DNA of 64,000 bases from Lonicera japonica. Lineage: Eukaryota > Streptophyta > Magnoliopsida > Dipsacales > Caprifoliaceae. Numbering within the stretch: position 1 is the stretch's first letter; the number at the start of each line of letters is the position of its first letter. Under the pieces are notes generated by a model, which saw only the letters and a program-made list of their open reading frames with translations, was not told the DNA's origin and did not search any database. The stretch lies in assembly GCA_021464415.1 (NCBI GenBank), contig CM038466.1, positions 31,836,833 to 31,900,832 on the forward strand, read 5' to 3'. Shown one piece after another: positions 47,501-54,797 of the stretch. A program made the position numbers and the translations under genes.

Positions 47501-47798
47501 CGCTCGAAATTTGGTACATTGATTTTAGAAAATAATGATTATTAACTAGGTTAGATGCTAAAAGAATTGGGCTTTTGTTGTACATAGGTCATATTACCAG
47601 CCATGGAAGGATCTATCTTTTGAATCTACTGATGGGGAGAAGATGGATGAAATTCATGCTTGTGAAACTCTTCTCCTCATACTCGCAAACTTGCTTTACA
47701 AGAAGAAGCTTTCATTAAATTTCCAGCTTTTGTCCTCTCAAGATTTGGAAAATTCAGGTGTTCTTCAGTGGGAAAGAAACTATCTCGAGACCGAGTAA
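27885..47798 (+). CDS. URB1: URB1/Npa1 ribosome-biogenesis protein (13 coding exons)
   Basis: Orthologue of yeast Npa1/Urb1 and Arabidopsis EMB2788, a nucleolar scaffold of early 60S pre-ribosomes that works with Urb2/Npa2 and RNA helicases. Coding exons: 27885-29011, 29355-30057, 31183-31660, 33355-33506, 33757-37047, 37959-38171, 40134-40337, 41320-41523, 43329-43487, 44126-44476, 45897-46326, 46417-46510, 47588-47798. All introns are GT-AG and phases agree, giving 7,617 nt and 2,538 residues. Residues 30-400 form the Npa1 N-terminal domain (EIKLCSDASKEFIKLLKG). Residues 1918-2180 (exons 7-9) match the NopRA1 domain (IYDPVFILRLSIHSL; LLTYLQNGIEEPWQRI; SFYASPLSDNESKKLIL). The C-terminal SYYQPWKDLSF is conserved in plants. 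An acidic, Lys-rich linker lies near residues 510-590. The start is chosen because MEIDNGYEFEGEE follows the acceptor directly. The gene looks intact and under constraint despite very TE-rich introns. Essential for embryo development in Arabidopsis (known of the family). Confidence 0.93.
29067..29321. mobile_element. Foldback MITE family F, copy 1 (intron 2)
   Basis: The left end TTGACTTTGCCCCCTGTTC... is inverted at the right end (...GAATAGGGGGTTAAGT). Nearly the whole element folds on itself through blocks such as TTAGACT and AATCTCAAAGAATT / AATTCTTTGAGA. It makes up most of the 343-bp intron 2. Confidence 0.7.
29355..30057 (+). CDS. URB1: URB1 exon 3
   Basis: The acceptor TACTTGCAG precedes 29355. 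The exon completes Trp and continues SAAVSLVANLVSSVAAGVSF. It includes the Asp/Lys-rich linker KRPADSEVVLENNTNANKK and ends LLDTLKIYH in phase 0 at GTAAGT. Confidence 0.88.
30058..31182. other. URB1 intron 3
   Basis: A 1.1-kb intron with a GTAAGT donor and a TTCTTGCAG acceptor. No transposon, coding or RNA feature was recognised inside, which makes it the only long URB1 intron without a visible element. Confidence 0.6.
31183..31660 (+). CDS. URB1: URB1 exon 4
   Basis: Starts RTMPTVLEGSFDFFKVLPSN and runs to HLKGSK, ending in phase 1 (AAAG|GTAATT). It includes a helical-repeat stretch RHLYAFINLLICSPIREIKD. Confidence 0.87.
31714..32542. mobile_element. Foldback MITE family F, copy 2, interrupted (intron 4)
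   Basis: The left end TTGACTTTGTTTCCCTATCC is at 31718, and the right half AGGGGGTAAGTCTAGTTTTGC ends near 32523. The two halves of the family F element are separated by about 560 bp of foreign DNA (about 31757-32315). That insert has an A-rich tail on the - strand and an unrelated 79-codon - strand frame, so a truncated LINE-like insertion is plausible. No target duplication could be fixed. Confidence 0.55.
32545..33354. other. Rest of URB1 intron 4
   Basis: I recognise no feature apart from the acceptor TTTATCGCAG ending at 33354. Confidence 0.5.
33355..33506 (+). CDS. URB1: URB1 exon 5
   Basis: The exon codes for DISPSFSPLVICVLEKCLRI through NTLSYLLQNQ, beginning in phase 1 and ending in phase 0 at AATCAG|GTAAGC. 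Confidence 0.86.
33522..33667 (+). repeat. Tandem duplicate of the exon 6 acceptor and start
   Basis: This 146-bp segment repeats 33668-33827: the same TTATTCTTGATTCTATGTTC lead, the same TATTAG|GTAGAAGCTGG junction (at 33598/33599), and 69 bp of exon-like sequence up to GACCAACTCTCTG. The exon-like part has lost one base (TTCACGG instead of TTCACTGG) and reads into TAA after 11 codons. It is therefore a decoy exon start. Confidence 0.85.
33757..37047 (+). CDS. URB1: URB1 exon 6 (largest exon)
   Basis: A 3,291-nt exon coding for 1,097 residues, from VEAGLLSSLVSLILSNRLED to SNAVHIPE; both borders are phase 0. This is the long helical-repeat middle of the protein. Near its end is the conserved FRENFPIDPRLCANTVLYFP. 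The start at 33757, not the upstream duplicate at 33599, keeps the frame open. Confidence 0.9.
37129..37845. mobile_element. MITE family G, copy 1 (intron 6), hosting a SMART
   Basis: The left end is GGGCTCGTTTGGTTC; the right end is the inverse of GGTTCCGCTTGGTTC. A 273-bp SMART plus its duplication sits inside, so the original element was about 440 bp. About 50 bp of flank (TTTTGGACTGAGTTGTGCA-like) occurs on both sides, at 37085 and 37864. Confidence 0.65.
37479..37751 (+). mobile_element. SMART/TRIM small LTR retrotransposon (intron 6)
   Basis: Two 71-bp LTRs (37479-37549, TGTTAACC...CTTACA, and 37681-37751) bound a 131-bp interior. TGGTATCACAGG directly after the first LTR matches the initiator-Met tRNA primer site TGGTATCAGAGC. 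GAGGGAGGG before the second LTR is the polypurine tract. CTAGG flanks it at 37474-37478 and 37752-37756. It has no coding capacity and must be mobilised by another element. Confidence 0.9.
37959..38171 (+). CDS. URB1: URB1 exon 7
   Basis: The exon codes for AHSTTIEKRQIYDPVFILRL through RFKSALE and opens the NopRA1 domain. Both borders are phase 0 (TTGTTCAG| and GAG|GTAACG). Confidence 0.88.
38401..39370. mobile_element. Long-inverted-repeat element in URB1 intron 7
   Basis: About 100 bp at 38401-38515 is the imperfect inverse of 39270-39370. The clearest shared blocks are TTTGTTAAGCCACATTAATT on the left and the inverse AATTAACATGGCTTAACAG on the right. The interior (about 0.75 kb) is non-coding. 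It looks like a non-autonomous element of unknown family, and the outer limits are approximate. Confidence 0.55.
39601..39778. mobile_element. MITE family G, copy 2 (intron 7)
   Basis: A 178-bp element from GCTCGTTTGGTTAGAGT to the inverse AACTTGAACCAAACGAGC. It contains ATAAGAGACTCCATACGTGAA, a block shared with copy 3 near 47010. Confidence 0.7.
40134..40337 (+). CDS. URB1: URB1 exon 8
   Basis: The exon codes for KSQKRKDVMRLRLLLTYLQN through TPRMNMK, within the NopRA1 domain. Borders are phase 0: TCTGTTACAG| and AAG|GTAGAT. Confidence 0.88.
40434..40597. mobile_element. Foldback MITE family F, copy 3, truncated (intron 8)
   Basis: This is the left half of the family, from TTGACTTTGCCCCCCTG to CATTCCCCACATAA, where it stops. 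About 20 bp of flank plus this half recurs immediately downstream as copy 4, so the pair arose by a roughly 190-bp local duplication. Confidence 0.65.
40623..40834. mobile_element. Foldback MITE family F, copy 4 (intron 8)
   Basis: It starts TTTGACTTTGCCCCCTGTTC and ends with the inverse AAATGGGGGCAAAGTCA. It is the cleanest copy for seeing the terminal inverted repeat. Confidence 0.72.
40969..41250. mobile_element. MITE family A, copy 2 (intron 8)
   Basis: The left end is GGTGCGTTTGATAAGAAAG; the right end is ATTATCAATTGCAC, preceded by an (AT)n run. The inner blocks AGTTGGAAAATTATT and CCAATCATTTTCCAACC are inverses of each other. Confidence 0.65.
41320..41523 (+). CDS. URB1: URB1 exon 9
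   Basis: The exon codes for RIPLFHDFLWSSSVTFKTDR through ESKKLILQ, the end of the NopRA1 domain. Borders are phase 0: GTGCTTGCAG| and CAG|GTAATT. Confidence 0.88.
41625..41720 (+). mobile_element. tRNA-like SINE fragment (intron 9)
   Basis: TGATCTAGTGGTTAA (about 41631) resembles a polymerase III A box. AAGGTTTCGATTACC (about 41671) resembles a B box at normal spacing. The 3' end is undefined. Confidence 0.4.
41803..41962 (+). mobile_element. 5'-truncated LINE tail with target duplication (intron 9)
   Basis: A 160-bp piece ends TTCTGATCAAAAAAAAA and is flanked by ATATATAGTAGATGA at 41788-41802 and 41963-41977. The same ending (TTCTGATCAAAAAAA) is seen in intron 13. The structure fits target-primed insertion of an L1-type LINE. 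Confidence 0.72.
42190..42462 (-). mobile_element. SMART/TRIM small LTR retrotransposon (intron 9)
   Basis: It has the same family and length (273 bp) as the intron 6 copy but the opposite orientation. The 71-bp LTRs are 42190-42260 and 42392-42462. On the - strand a perfect TGGTATCAGAGC primer site follows the LTR, and GAGGGAGGG precedes the other. Flanks CTATA (42185-42189) and CTGTA (42463-42467) are a target duplication with one change. Confidence 0.88.
42841..43133. mobile_element. MITE family A, copy 3 (intron 9)
   Basis: The left end is AGGGTGTGTTTGATAAAAA; the right end is TTTTTATCAACGGGACCCT. It is the fullest copy of the family in the window. Confidence 0.68.
43329..43487 (+). CDS. 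URB1: URB1 exon 10
   Basis: The exon codes for IVKKSVKLHKISRHLVEHCC through LTQLAVALE. Borders are phase 0: TTTTCGGCAG| and GAG|GTAAAT. Confidence 0.87.
43518..43782. mobile_element. Foldback MITE family F, copy 5 (intron 10)
   Basis: It begins TTAACTTTGCCCTCTGTTTT and ends ATAAAATGAGGGGCAAATTA. Both halves of the foldback are present, with CATAATCATTAGACTTTG on the left and the inverse-type GGTTAAAGTCTTAACAG on the right. Confidence 0.68.
43834..43992. mobile_element. MITE family A, copy 4, internally deleted (intron 10)
   Basis: The left end GGGTGTATTTGATAGAAAAG and body match copies 2 and 3. The right end is reduced to TTTTTTTTTTCAACGGAGG. Confidence 0.55.
44126..44476 (+). CDS. URB1: URB1 exon 11
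   Basis: The exon codes for VVNEVISSRHTIEWLQKYAL through STPPATILCM; both borders are phase 0. Its donor ATG|GTACTCTCTC runs directly into a (CT)n microsatellite. Confidence 0.86.
44477..44521 (+). repeat. (CT)n microsatellite at the intron 11 donor
   Basis: About 20 CT units begin four bases after the exon 11 border, so donor positions +5 onward are microsatellite. An (AT)n run follows. Confidence 0.85.
44522..45896. other. Rest of URB1 intron 11
   Basis: The intron holds many diverged CTAGCAAA / CTACCAAA repeats (about 44690-44870), the right terminus of a family G MITE (AACTTGAACCAAACGAGC, ending 44986), and a SINE (45262-45400). No coding sequence was recognised. The acceptor is CTGCTTACAG. 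Confidence 0.55.
45262..45400 (+). mobile_element. tRNA-derived SINE (intron 11)
   Basis: TGGTTGAGTGGTAAGG at 45271 is a good A box. GGGCTCAAATCC at 45317-45328 is a B box at normal spacing. A tRNA-unrelated tail follows. Confidence 0.55.
45897..46326 (+). CDS. URB1: URB1 exon 12
   Basis: The exon codes for NPEKLHKFVTRAISIALWSK through STDPSLS, and ends in phase 1 at CTTTCAG|GTACTT. Confidence 0.87.
46417..46510 (+). CDS. URB1: URB1 exon 13
   Basis: A 94-nt exon (ESDSLHSDWSALPESLLCRI...) that starts in phase 1 and ends in phase 2 inside the Trp codon, AGATG|GTAATA. The intron before it is only 90 bp. Confidence 0.84.
46681..47060. mobile_element. MITE family G, copy 3, interrupted (intron 13)
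   Basis: The left end is GCTCATTTGGTTAGAGTTTT; the later block ATAAGAGACCCTTAGCGTGAA matches copy 2. A LINE tail splits it. The right terminus is lost. Confidence 0.6.
46734..46950 (+). mobile_element. 5'-truncated LINE tail with target duplication (intron 13)
   Basis: A 217-bp insert ends TTTCTGATCAAAAAAAAAAA, with AGTAATTTCA on both sides (46724-46733 and 46951-46960). It shares its 3' end with the LINE tail in intron 9. Confidence 0.75.
47350..47505 (-). mobile_element. tRNA-derived SINE (intron 13)
   Basis: On the - strand, TGACACAGTGGTAAAG (inverse of 47478-47493) is an A box. GGTTCGAGTC (inverse of 47441-47450) is a B box. The element ends in a run of about 16 A (47351-47366 as T). 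It lies antisense to URB1 about 80 bp before the last exon. Confidence 0.72.
47588..47798 (+). CDS. URB1: URB1 exon 14 (last)
   Basis: The acceptor TTGTACATAG precedes it. The exon completes Trp and codes for SYYQPWKDLSFESTDGEKMD through RNYLETE, ending at TAA 47796-47798. The YYQPW motif is conserved near the C-terminus of plant URB1 proteins. Confidence 0.88.
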
Positions 47799-48394
47799 TG
47801 ATAATATATATACGTACACAGGGAGTCTCATATACAGACAATCCATTTAAGAACCCCAGACTTTGGCAACGAAATTTGTCGCTAAGAACATATCCCAATG
47901 TTTAGTGTGGTCAGTATAAGGATTGTCCGTATAGGAGACAGACTGATAATGCATACATGTATATCTTTTTGACACAAGTGATGCACACGGATACATGCTT
48001 AATCACTACATTGTAATGGTTGTGGTTAATGCATATTTATTATCATCTAAATTTTAATTTTTAATCCAAATGAAATTAGTAATAGAAATTGATTATCTTT
48101 TTGATGGATGTGGTATAGTGGTAGGTTTCATTTGGAAAAGTGGTCAAGTCTTTGGGTTTTGTTTCTTAATCAGTTGTCCTTATCTTAATGTACCATGACG
48201 ATGCAGAATTATTGAGATCCACAATGAAATATTTGCAGTCACATTTGTGCTTCTTTGGGGTTCTTAGTTATCAATACTATTCTTGGACTGCATTTTATGC
48301 ATTTGCAATATGATACATATATTGCACCTATTAAAATGTAGAAAGTACAAAATAATGTTTATATATATGGATAATTGATATCAGTGAAGGGTAG
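47799..48394. other. URB1 3' flank, presumed 3' UTR then spacer
   Basis: No AATAAA-type signal stands out. The 3' end of the transcript cannot be placed from the sequence. No gene was seen. Confidence 0.4.
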
Positions 48395-48480
48395 ATTTAG
48401 ATAGTTCGAGAAGGAGAAAGGAGTGGGGGTGGGACTCAAACTTGGGCGTTTTGTGTAAGTAATTATTTAAAGTCGAAGGC
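48395..48480 (+). repeat. Dispersed repeat R1, copy 2
   Basis: Matches the left edge of the window (1-115), with GGGACTCAAACTTGGGC here against GGACTCGAGCTTGGC there. Confidence 0.5.
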
Positions 48481-48549
48481 AATTTGTTGTTTGAAACCAT
48501 GTTAGGTTTTTGAGTTTTCAATTTTGCCCCTTCAAGCTTCGAGTTTATA

Positions 48550-48640
48550 AGATAATTGATATTTAAGTGTAATAAATGGATTTGAACCTTTGTGCTTGTA
48601 AGGAGATTAAGGCACATTCAACCACAGGGCCACTTCTGTT
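48550..48640 (-). mobile_element. tRNA-like SINE fragment
   Basis: On the - strand, GGCCCTGTGGTTGAATG is an A-box-like block (48615-48631) and GGTTCAAATCC is a B box (48578-48588). It lies where a Helitron helicase domain would be expected to continue. Confidence 0.5.
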
Positions 48641-48679
48641 TTTTTTAAAAAATTCTTGATCATTTATGTAATACTAATG

Positions 48680-50260
48680 GGGTTTGAAGGGTCATAATTA
48701 TTCCCTCTAAGTGAACAACCAGACGCATAGCTGATGGAACCTCTTGATGCATATGATTTTCAAATATTCACCAAGCCTCCTTAGTAGGTCCATTGTACCT
48801 TGCATCAATAAATTGTTTAATTTCAATTATAGTCCCCAATACAATAGTCGTGATTGTGACCCTTGAAAATGTAATTGTTGATATACTTCACACACTTTAA
48901 CCATGCACAAACTTCAACATTTATACAACAATTAGACAGTTTAGAAAGGTATGGATTATATGGCACAACATCTCTATTATTAACATCATGTCCAGATCTA
49001 AGAGTATGTTTTCGATCGTCGTTGCACCTCCAATAAATTGGATATTCATCTTCCGCCATTGTGGTTTCTTTTGCCCAATCTTTAGGATATCTTTTAGTGC
49101 ATTTCCTAGCATCCATACATAGAGCTTGAGGATTTCGTATCTCACGTGGGCCACGTACCATACAACTTTTTACTATTTCATACAAAAGTAGGTTAGAAAT
49201 GGGACACGGGAATTCAACACAAACTGATCGATTTGCCTATTTGCATGTTTGTATTTTGTCCTCATCACGAAGGAATATGAGTAAATGCATGTGTGGCAAC
49301 CTACGCTTCTGAAACTCGATTGTGAAAACATTTGCAACCTTTTCATCAAAATCATTATTGCTATCAATCTCTCTCATCAAAGCCAGTCTCTTCAATTCGA
49401 AGACTCATGTCACTAAATTTGGACGGTCAAGTGTAGTTTGGTGTGGTAACAATACAGCTTTAATCTCGGGCCAGTTTAGATTTGCAGTCAAGGTTAGAAA
49501 AATGTCCGGATGTTGGTTATATTGAATTATGGCCATGGAATCTTGGAATATTTCAACATTTATCTTTGGCTTCCAGAAAAAGAAGATGGCAAAACCACCA
49601 ATTTACCAACTTGATGAGCATCTAATCCATCAGGAACAATCTCTATTAAATCTTGGTATAGATCAGACATAAGTTTTTGTTGGTTGAGCCTATAATATGT
49701 CAATCAATTTTGTTATATTGTTGTCCAAGCATCAACAATGAACTCTTGGAATAACCTTACCCTTTTAGGATGGTTGAATACTCTATACTTCTTTCAAATG
49801 AATGATAAGCATAATATTGCAGCTGTGTTAGTCTTATGTTCTTTAAAGCTTGACCCAGTGCAATATCCCATTGCTTGAATTTAGGTTCCCATCTAAGCTC
49901 ACCGTATGAAAATAACAACACGTAAGGCAATGGTAAATAAGCAGAATGGCATCCATTATTCTGCATCAACTAATCACTCCCTCTTAAACGTACAATTATA
50001 TCCCCCATTCCAGATACTTCAGTACCATCTGCGGGAAATATCACTTCAGTCTCATCAAAAGTGAGCAAGTTATGTGTTCGGCGATATTTTGCTACTGTAT
50101 AATAAAGGTAAGCTGGGATATCGTGGTTGTTCAAATGGTACCTCATTAAAATTGATCATGTATGTCGAAATTTCTCTATAAATGAGTTGTACTGTGAAAG
50201 AGTATCTTAGATTTTTTGAGGGACATCGATTCTCAATTGCAGATTTCGTCGAGTATGATA
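48680..50260 (-). pseudogene. Helitron Rep (HUH) pseudogene, helicase part missing
   Basis: This is the remnant of the rolling-circle replication initiator of a Helitron. On the - strand, from high to low coordinates, the order is: TEVIFPADGTEVSGMGDIIV (about 50055); LPLPYVLLFSYGELRW, then TQLQYYAYHSFER (49925-49790); HPDIFLTLTANLNWPEIKA (about 49500); FQKRRLPHMHLLIFLRDED, holding the His-x-His of the HUH nuclease (49255-49320); CMVRGPREIRNPQALCMDAR with KCTKRYPKDW (49160-49070); VVPYNPYLSKLSNCCINVEV (about 48965-48910); EIKQFIDARYNGPTKEAW (about 48830). This is the Helitron-like N-terminal plus Rep order. Several frameshifts and stops break it. The PIF1 helicase half is not found, so it is a dead fragment. 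The 5' TC and 3' CTRR hairpin ends were not located. Confidence 0.85.
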
Positions 50261-53200
50261 ATTTAAAGCATGGTCGCAGTCAAATCTTTCTTTATAAACA
50301 ACATTTTGCAAATAATGGTCGATCAACAGAGTAACTTGATAACATTTCATCACTCTAATGCAATGCTGAGTAATGAGGACATGTTATATTTATCCCATTG
50401 AGGCTATGTCTCCCTAAAATACCATGTGCCTGAGATGATACATTTGTATATTCAATGCCTTGTCCCCATCCTAAGTATTATCAATAAATGAGTGAATTAA
50501 TGGCATTGACTTATAAAATAGAGTATGGTATATGAAAAGAGAGTATCTAATAAAAGATAAGAAAACAAGAAATTTGCATGGAGCTCAAAAGAAAATTACC
50601 TATTGTCGTGTTAAGGAGATGGAGTTATTGGCACTGAATCAACATATGCTTCATAATGTATTAGAGGTGAACTTGAACCTTGAGGACGCAATAATGAATT
50701 TGATGGACGTGGAAAGGAATTAGAAGGACTAGGTTTGAGTGCAGGATGGTTTAAGAGATGATTCTTTATCTTAATGCACTCGCGCTTGTAAGACGCATGT
50801 TGGCGTGGCCTAGGGATCAAGCTAGGAAAGCATCTTGGTTAAATTGGCTCTGGTATAAAATGTCTCTGAATTTTGTTTTGCCTTTCTCATTCTCAACGAA
50901 AATGTTGGGTAAGTTGTCTCAATTAAATGTCACCTGTTTGTGCACTTGGTTGAACAACCCTTTTTTCCCTTTTTCGTCTTTTACATTGAGCAAGTGTTGC
51001 TTTGAAAATAAAGCTATTATTAACATGGTAATGAGAGTATTTTATTTTACTAATTATTTTTGTTTTTTTTTTGAATTTTTAATTAAAAGCCACTCATCTA
51101 CCATTCAAATGGTATATTTAGTTTTGGCCATTAAATTTTTTATATCATCTATATTATAAAAGAAATAAAGTCAAATATATCTTTCTCTTAAAAGTCCATA
51201 TAATCAACCATTCAACATTCTTCTCTTATTTTCAAATACAATCTACACATTTAGATGTTCTCTTACTCTCGCATTAAAGTGTCAAATTAAATTGAGATAC
51301 ACATAAACAAAAACATCACATCCACTCCATACACTCTCTACTTTTTCAAATAATTTTTACTCCCATCAATTTCCTTTTAAAAATTTAATATGCCACATCT
51401 TTAAATCCAAAAATTGGATTTTAATAAAAAAAAATTATATTCGAAATCTATTAATCAAGATTAATAAGATAAAATCCATTGTGACAGTAACATTATGAAC
51501 ATTTTTTTTTTTGAAAAAAAAAAACTCCTGTATATTACATTTAAAAGTATATTACATGTGTTTATACATTAATGGTCATTTGGTCATTTCAAATTGTGCA
51601 CATACTCAGAATGTTGTATCTAAGGGTGTGCATAATCTGATCAATGTAATTTTTGGACCATTTTTGGACGAGATTGACATGATTAATTTTGAAATATGGT
51701 ACTAGACGTAATATTGCTTAGTTGGACTACTCTCCCATTTGACCCATCAGCTTTTAGGTTTAATTTAACATCCAATCTATAATTTTTGGTAGTTTTTCTT
51801 TTTTTAAAAATAAAATAAAAAATAAAGAAAAGCTGTGTGGAAGGCTAGATATAAAAAAATAAAATGTAATATGCCATAGTTTGCAAAAAAAATGCTATAT
51901 CCATATTAATAGGAAGGAAAAATAACAATATGATTAAAAGAATTCATTTAGAAAATAAACAGATCAAAGTGCACTTTGGCCAAACTTTTACTATTCACAA
52001 ACAAACTAAGTACCTAATCTAAGGGGTTTTTTTTTTTTTTTTTTTTTTTTTAATTTTATTTTAAATTTCATGCCAGACTAGATCGCGATATACAATAAAT
52101 CATCTTCAAGTTGTTTTGGTAGATTTTATTTCTCTAATATGTCAGTTTTTATTCATTTTGCTGTGCAGTCCGACACAGGTATACTCTAGTACATTTTATA
52201 AGATTCAGAAAACCCTCTTACTTTATTAGTGTAGATACACACACTATTATATAAAGGTGGAACTCATTTCAAAGACGTCTCATAATTTTTTGCTTTTCGA
52301 TTTTGCCCATGTTGGCTTCTAGTTTCACAAAAAAAAATAAAAATAAATTATTGTATAGAATAAGCAGTACGGATGCTTTGTTTCTAGCAAGTATAATGTC
52401 TCTCAATTGCTACGGTACGTACTAGCAATAGTGGATCTAGGAGGGAGGAGGATGTGCCCCCATCAAAGATTAATTTGAAATTTTCTACTACACTTGTATT
52501 TAGATATAAACTTTTGTATAAATAGTAAATATTACCTTATGTATTGCCGAAGATCTGATATTAATATTAATTGTCACAACAAAATTGACTTCTTCCTTTT
52601 TTTTTTCTTTTTTCTTTTTTTTTGAAAAATTGTCTAGGAGCAAAATAAATTTTCACTAAAAATATTGTGATTATGTTATGAAACAATAGCACCAAATGCT
52701 TTTCATGCTAAAAGTTTCATTCTGGAAAATGGTATTAATTTAGAGGAGACTTTGGAAGAAAAAAATAATATCTAAAAATATTAGTGGCACAAATTTTCAC
52801 CATCCCAAAAGATAAATCAAGGTTACATCCTTGCTTTTTGCTTTACTGGTAAATGTGTTATAGAGTAGAAAACATATGTTATATATACTATCTTTGAAAC
52901 ACACTTTGCGTGGGTTCAATATCATACTTAATAATTTTTTAAATTATGTATAGATCGTTAAAGCCAAATAACCACATTAAATGGTATTTTGTTGAGTGGT
53001 AATAATTGTGATGTTTATGATTAATATCATGAATTTGAAGTATTTGCTTAAGTATTATTTTTATTGTAACTTTTGAAGCGTGGAAGATAATTTCATAATT
53101 TTAGAAACTTACCAAAAGTCCTACTCACACTTTATATAGATTATTGATCCGTAGATGACTTACACTTAAATTTCTTATGTTTTTTGAAAGCGTTATCCAT

Positions 53201-53560
53201 GCCTTATGCAATTTTCAAACTTCCCAAAGACCTCCTCCATGGTTTAATGATTTTAATTACAAAAAAAGTTATTTATTTGAAAAGATTGTTGGTCAACCAA
53301 AAACATTTTTTAGTATAAAAAAATACTCATCCTGGAAAATACTAATTGGCTATATTATTTTACAGAAATAAGGAAAAATAAGTTAATAAAGAATTATGTA
53401 ATGTTCAATTTGTTATTTCTCAATCATAAGTTGAAGGAAGGGGGCTTTTTTGAAAGAAAAAAAATATTCGAAACCCAATTTCAATGGCGTTGTGCAAAAC
53501 ATAATGGGCTTGACTAGATTATTGACCAAATATAGGGGGTTTAAAATGCAATATTTTCAA
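50261..53560. other. Non-coding stretch
   Basis: I recognise no gene. A 133-codon frame at 50758-51159 and a 63-codon frame at 50532-50723 have no family features. There is a T-run of about 24 at 52027-52050. At 53170-53215 a TCTTATGTTTTTTGAAAGC block matches the inverse of 57480-57530. Confidence 0.45.
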
Positions 53561-53564
53561 TCGC

Positions 53565-53705
53565 CGCCTTGACACTATATAAATGGTAGTGGGATCTCCA
53601 GCCAAATACTAACCCTAATCCTAACCATTATATCTCTAGTTCATCTACTTCTCCGCCATTTTAGAGCATTTCACATCCAATCCACTACTTCCTGGGTATG
53701 TCCGT
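53565..53705 (+). promoter_or_regulatory. Promoter and leader-like segment without a gene
   Basis: ACTATATAAATGG at about 53573 is a good TATA box. About 40 bp later comes a leader-like pyrimidine-rich stretch with AACCCTAATCCTAACC, then a TCCTGG|GTATGT donor-like site (about 53693-53698). No downstream coding exon was found, so this may be a truncated gene or an accident. Confidence 0.3.
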
Positions 53706-53744
53706 CTGTCTATCTATCTATTTATTTATTTATCTAGATGTGTT

Positions 53745-54055
53745 TCTTGTCTTCTTTCCAAGTTTAAGACTTTTTAATTAAACTTTTAGTACTCTATTCT
53801 ATCTATGTATTCTCAATCCTAAGTGATTTATTTACCACATATATCGGAAAAGCTTTTTAACTATCTAGATTTGAAAAGGCTAGATATGAATTATAAAATA
53901 ATAATTCCTTGAAATTTGAAGAAATCAAAAGTAGAAGAGTGATAAAAGTTTAACCAAAAAAACAATTGATTTGATTTCTCTATCAGTGACTAAAACCAAT
54001 AAAGTTAACAGATCTTGACCATAAGTTTTTAGTCAGACATTTCAAATTCTGAATC
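53745..54055 (-). repeat. Dispersed repeat R2, second copy
   Basis: The reverse complement matches 18870-19210 through AGATCTGTTAACTTTA, ACTTTTATCACTCTTC, TTTCAAGGAATT and TAGTTAAAAAGCTTTTCC. Confidence 0.55.
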
Positions 54056-54218
54056 CATGAAGAGGACTCATTTAAACATAAATCGCAAATTTAAAATGAG
54101 TAGTCTGTATTTGTTAACTCTACACTGGAGTAAATGTTCTCACCTTAGATGATTTAGATACAGAAACACCAACTTTAAGATTTAGTTGTGTTATGTTGCC
54201 TTGATTAATTATAAAGAG

Positions 54219-54746
54219 TAGGGGTGCGCATTTGGTCCAATCCGGTGGTTTTATACCATCCGCATCCAATCCAATCCAATTCGATATCAATTTTGGTATT
54301 TGGCATTTAATCTGACACGCCCTACCAATCCAATCCAAAAAAATGTTGGATTGGATCAGTTTCAATCCGATCCAATTGAATAAGAAAAATTAAAAAAGAG
54401 TCTCGGCAATATACTTAAAGAAAAATTTAAAATTTTTCAAGATTTTCAAATGGGCAAATATGACAAAACCAAGCCAAATAACTTGTAATCAAATTTCAAA
54501 GAAAGAATCGCTTGATAAATAGACTACTATGACCACCAATAACACAAAGACACGTGGTTACTTCAAGAAAAACATATTTATATTAATTGGACCGGTTTGG
54601 ATCAATTTACGCAACCCCCAAATCTGAAACCGATCTAATATTTTCCATTTTTAAAAAGTGGATCCAATAAATCCATAAATCCAAAAAAATTTTATTGGAT
54701 TGGATTGGATCGAGTCAATTAATTTGGATCGGATCTTGCACCTCTA
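54219..54746. mobile_element. hAT-like MITE rich in GGATTGGAT motifs
   Basis: It starts TAGGGGTGCGCATTTGGTC and ends GATCTTGCACCTCTA, inverse ends of the common hAT type TAGRGGTG. Many GGATTGGAT / ATCCAATCC motifs lie near both ends. The flanks ATAAAGAG and AGAAAAAG agree at six of eight positions, a possible decayed target duplication. Non-coding. Confidence 0.6.
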
Positions 54747-54749
54747 AGA

Positions 54750-54764
54750 AAAAGAACAAGGAAC

Positions 54765-54797
<33 letters not shown>

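Noticed and set aside
50758..51159. 133-codon + strand frame
   Set aside because: Low-complexity, AT-driven, no domain, no splice or promoter support.
53615..53635. AACCCTAATCCTAACC resembling telomere repeat
   Set aside because: Only two degenerate units; better read as a telo-box-like promoter motif or chance than as interstitial telomere.
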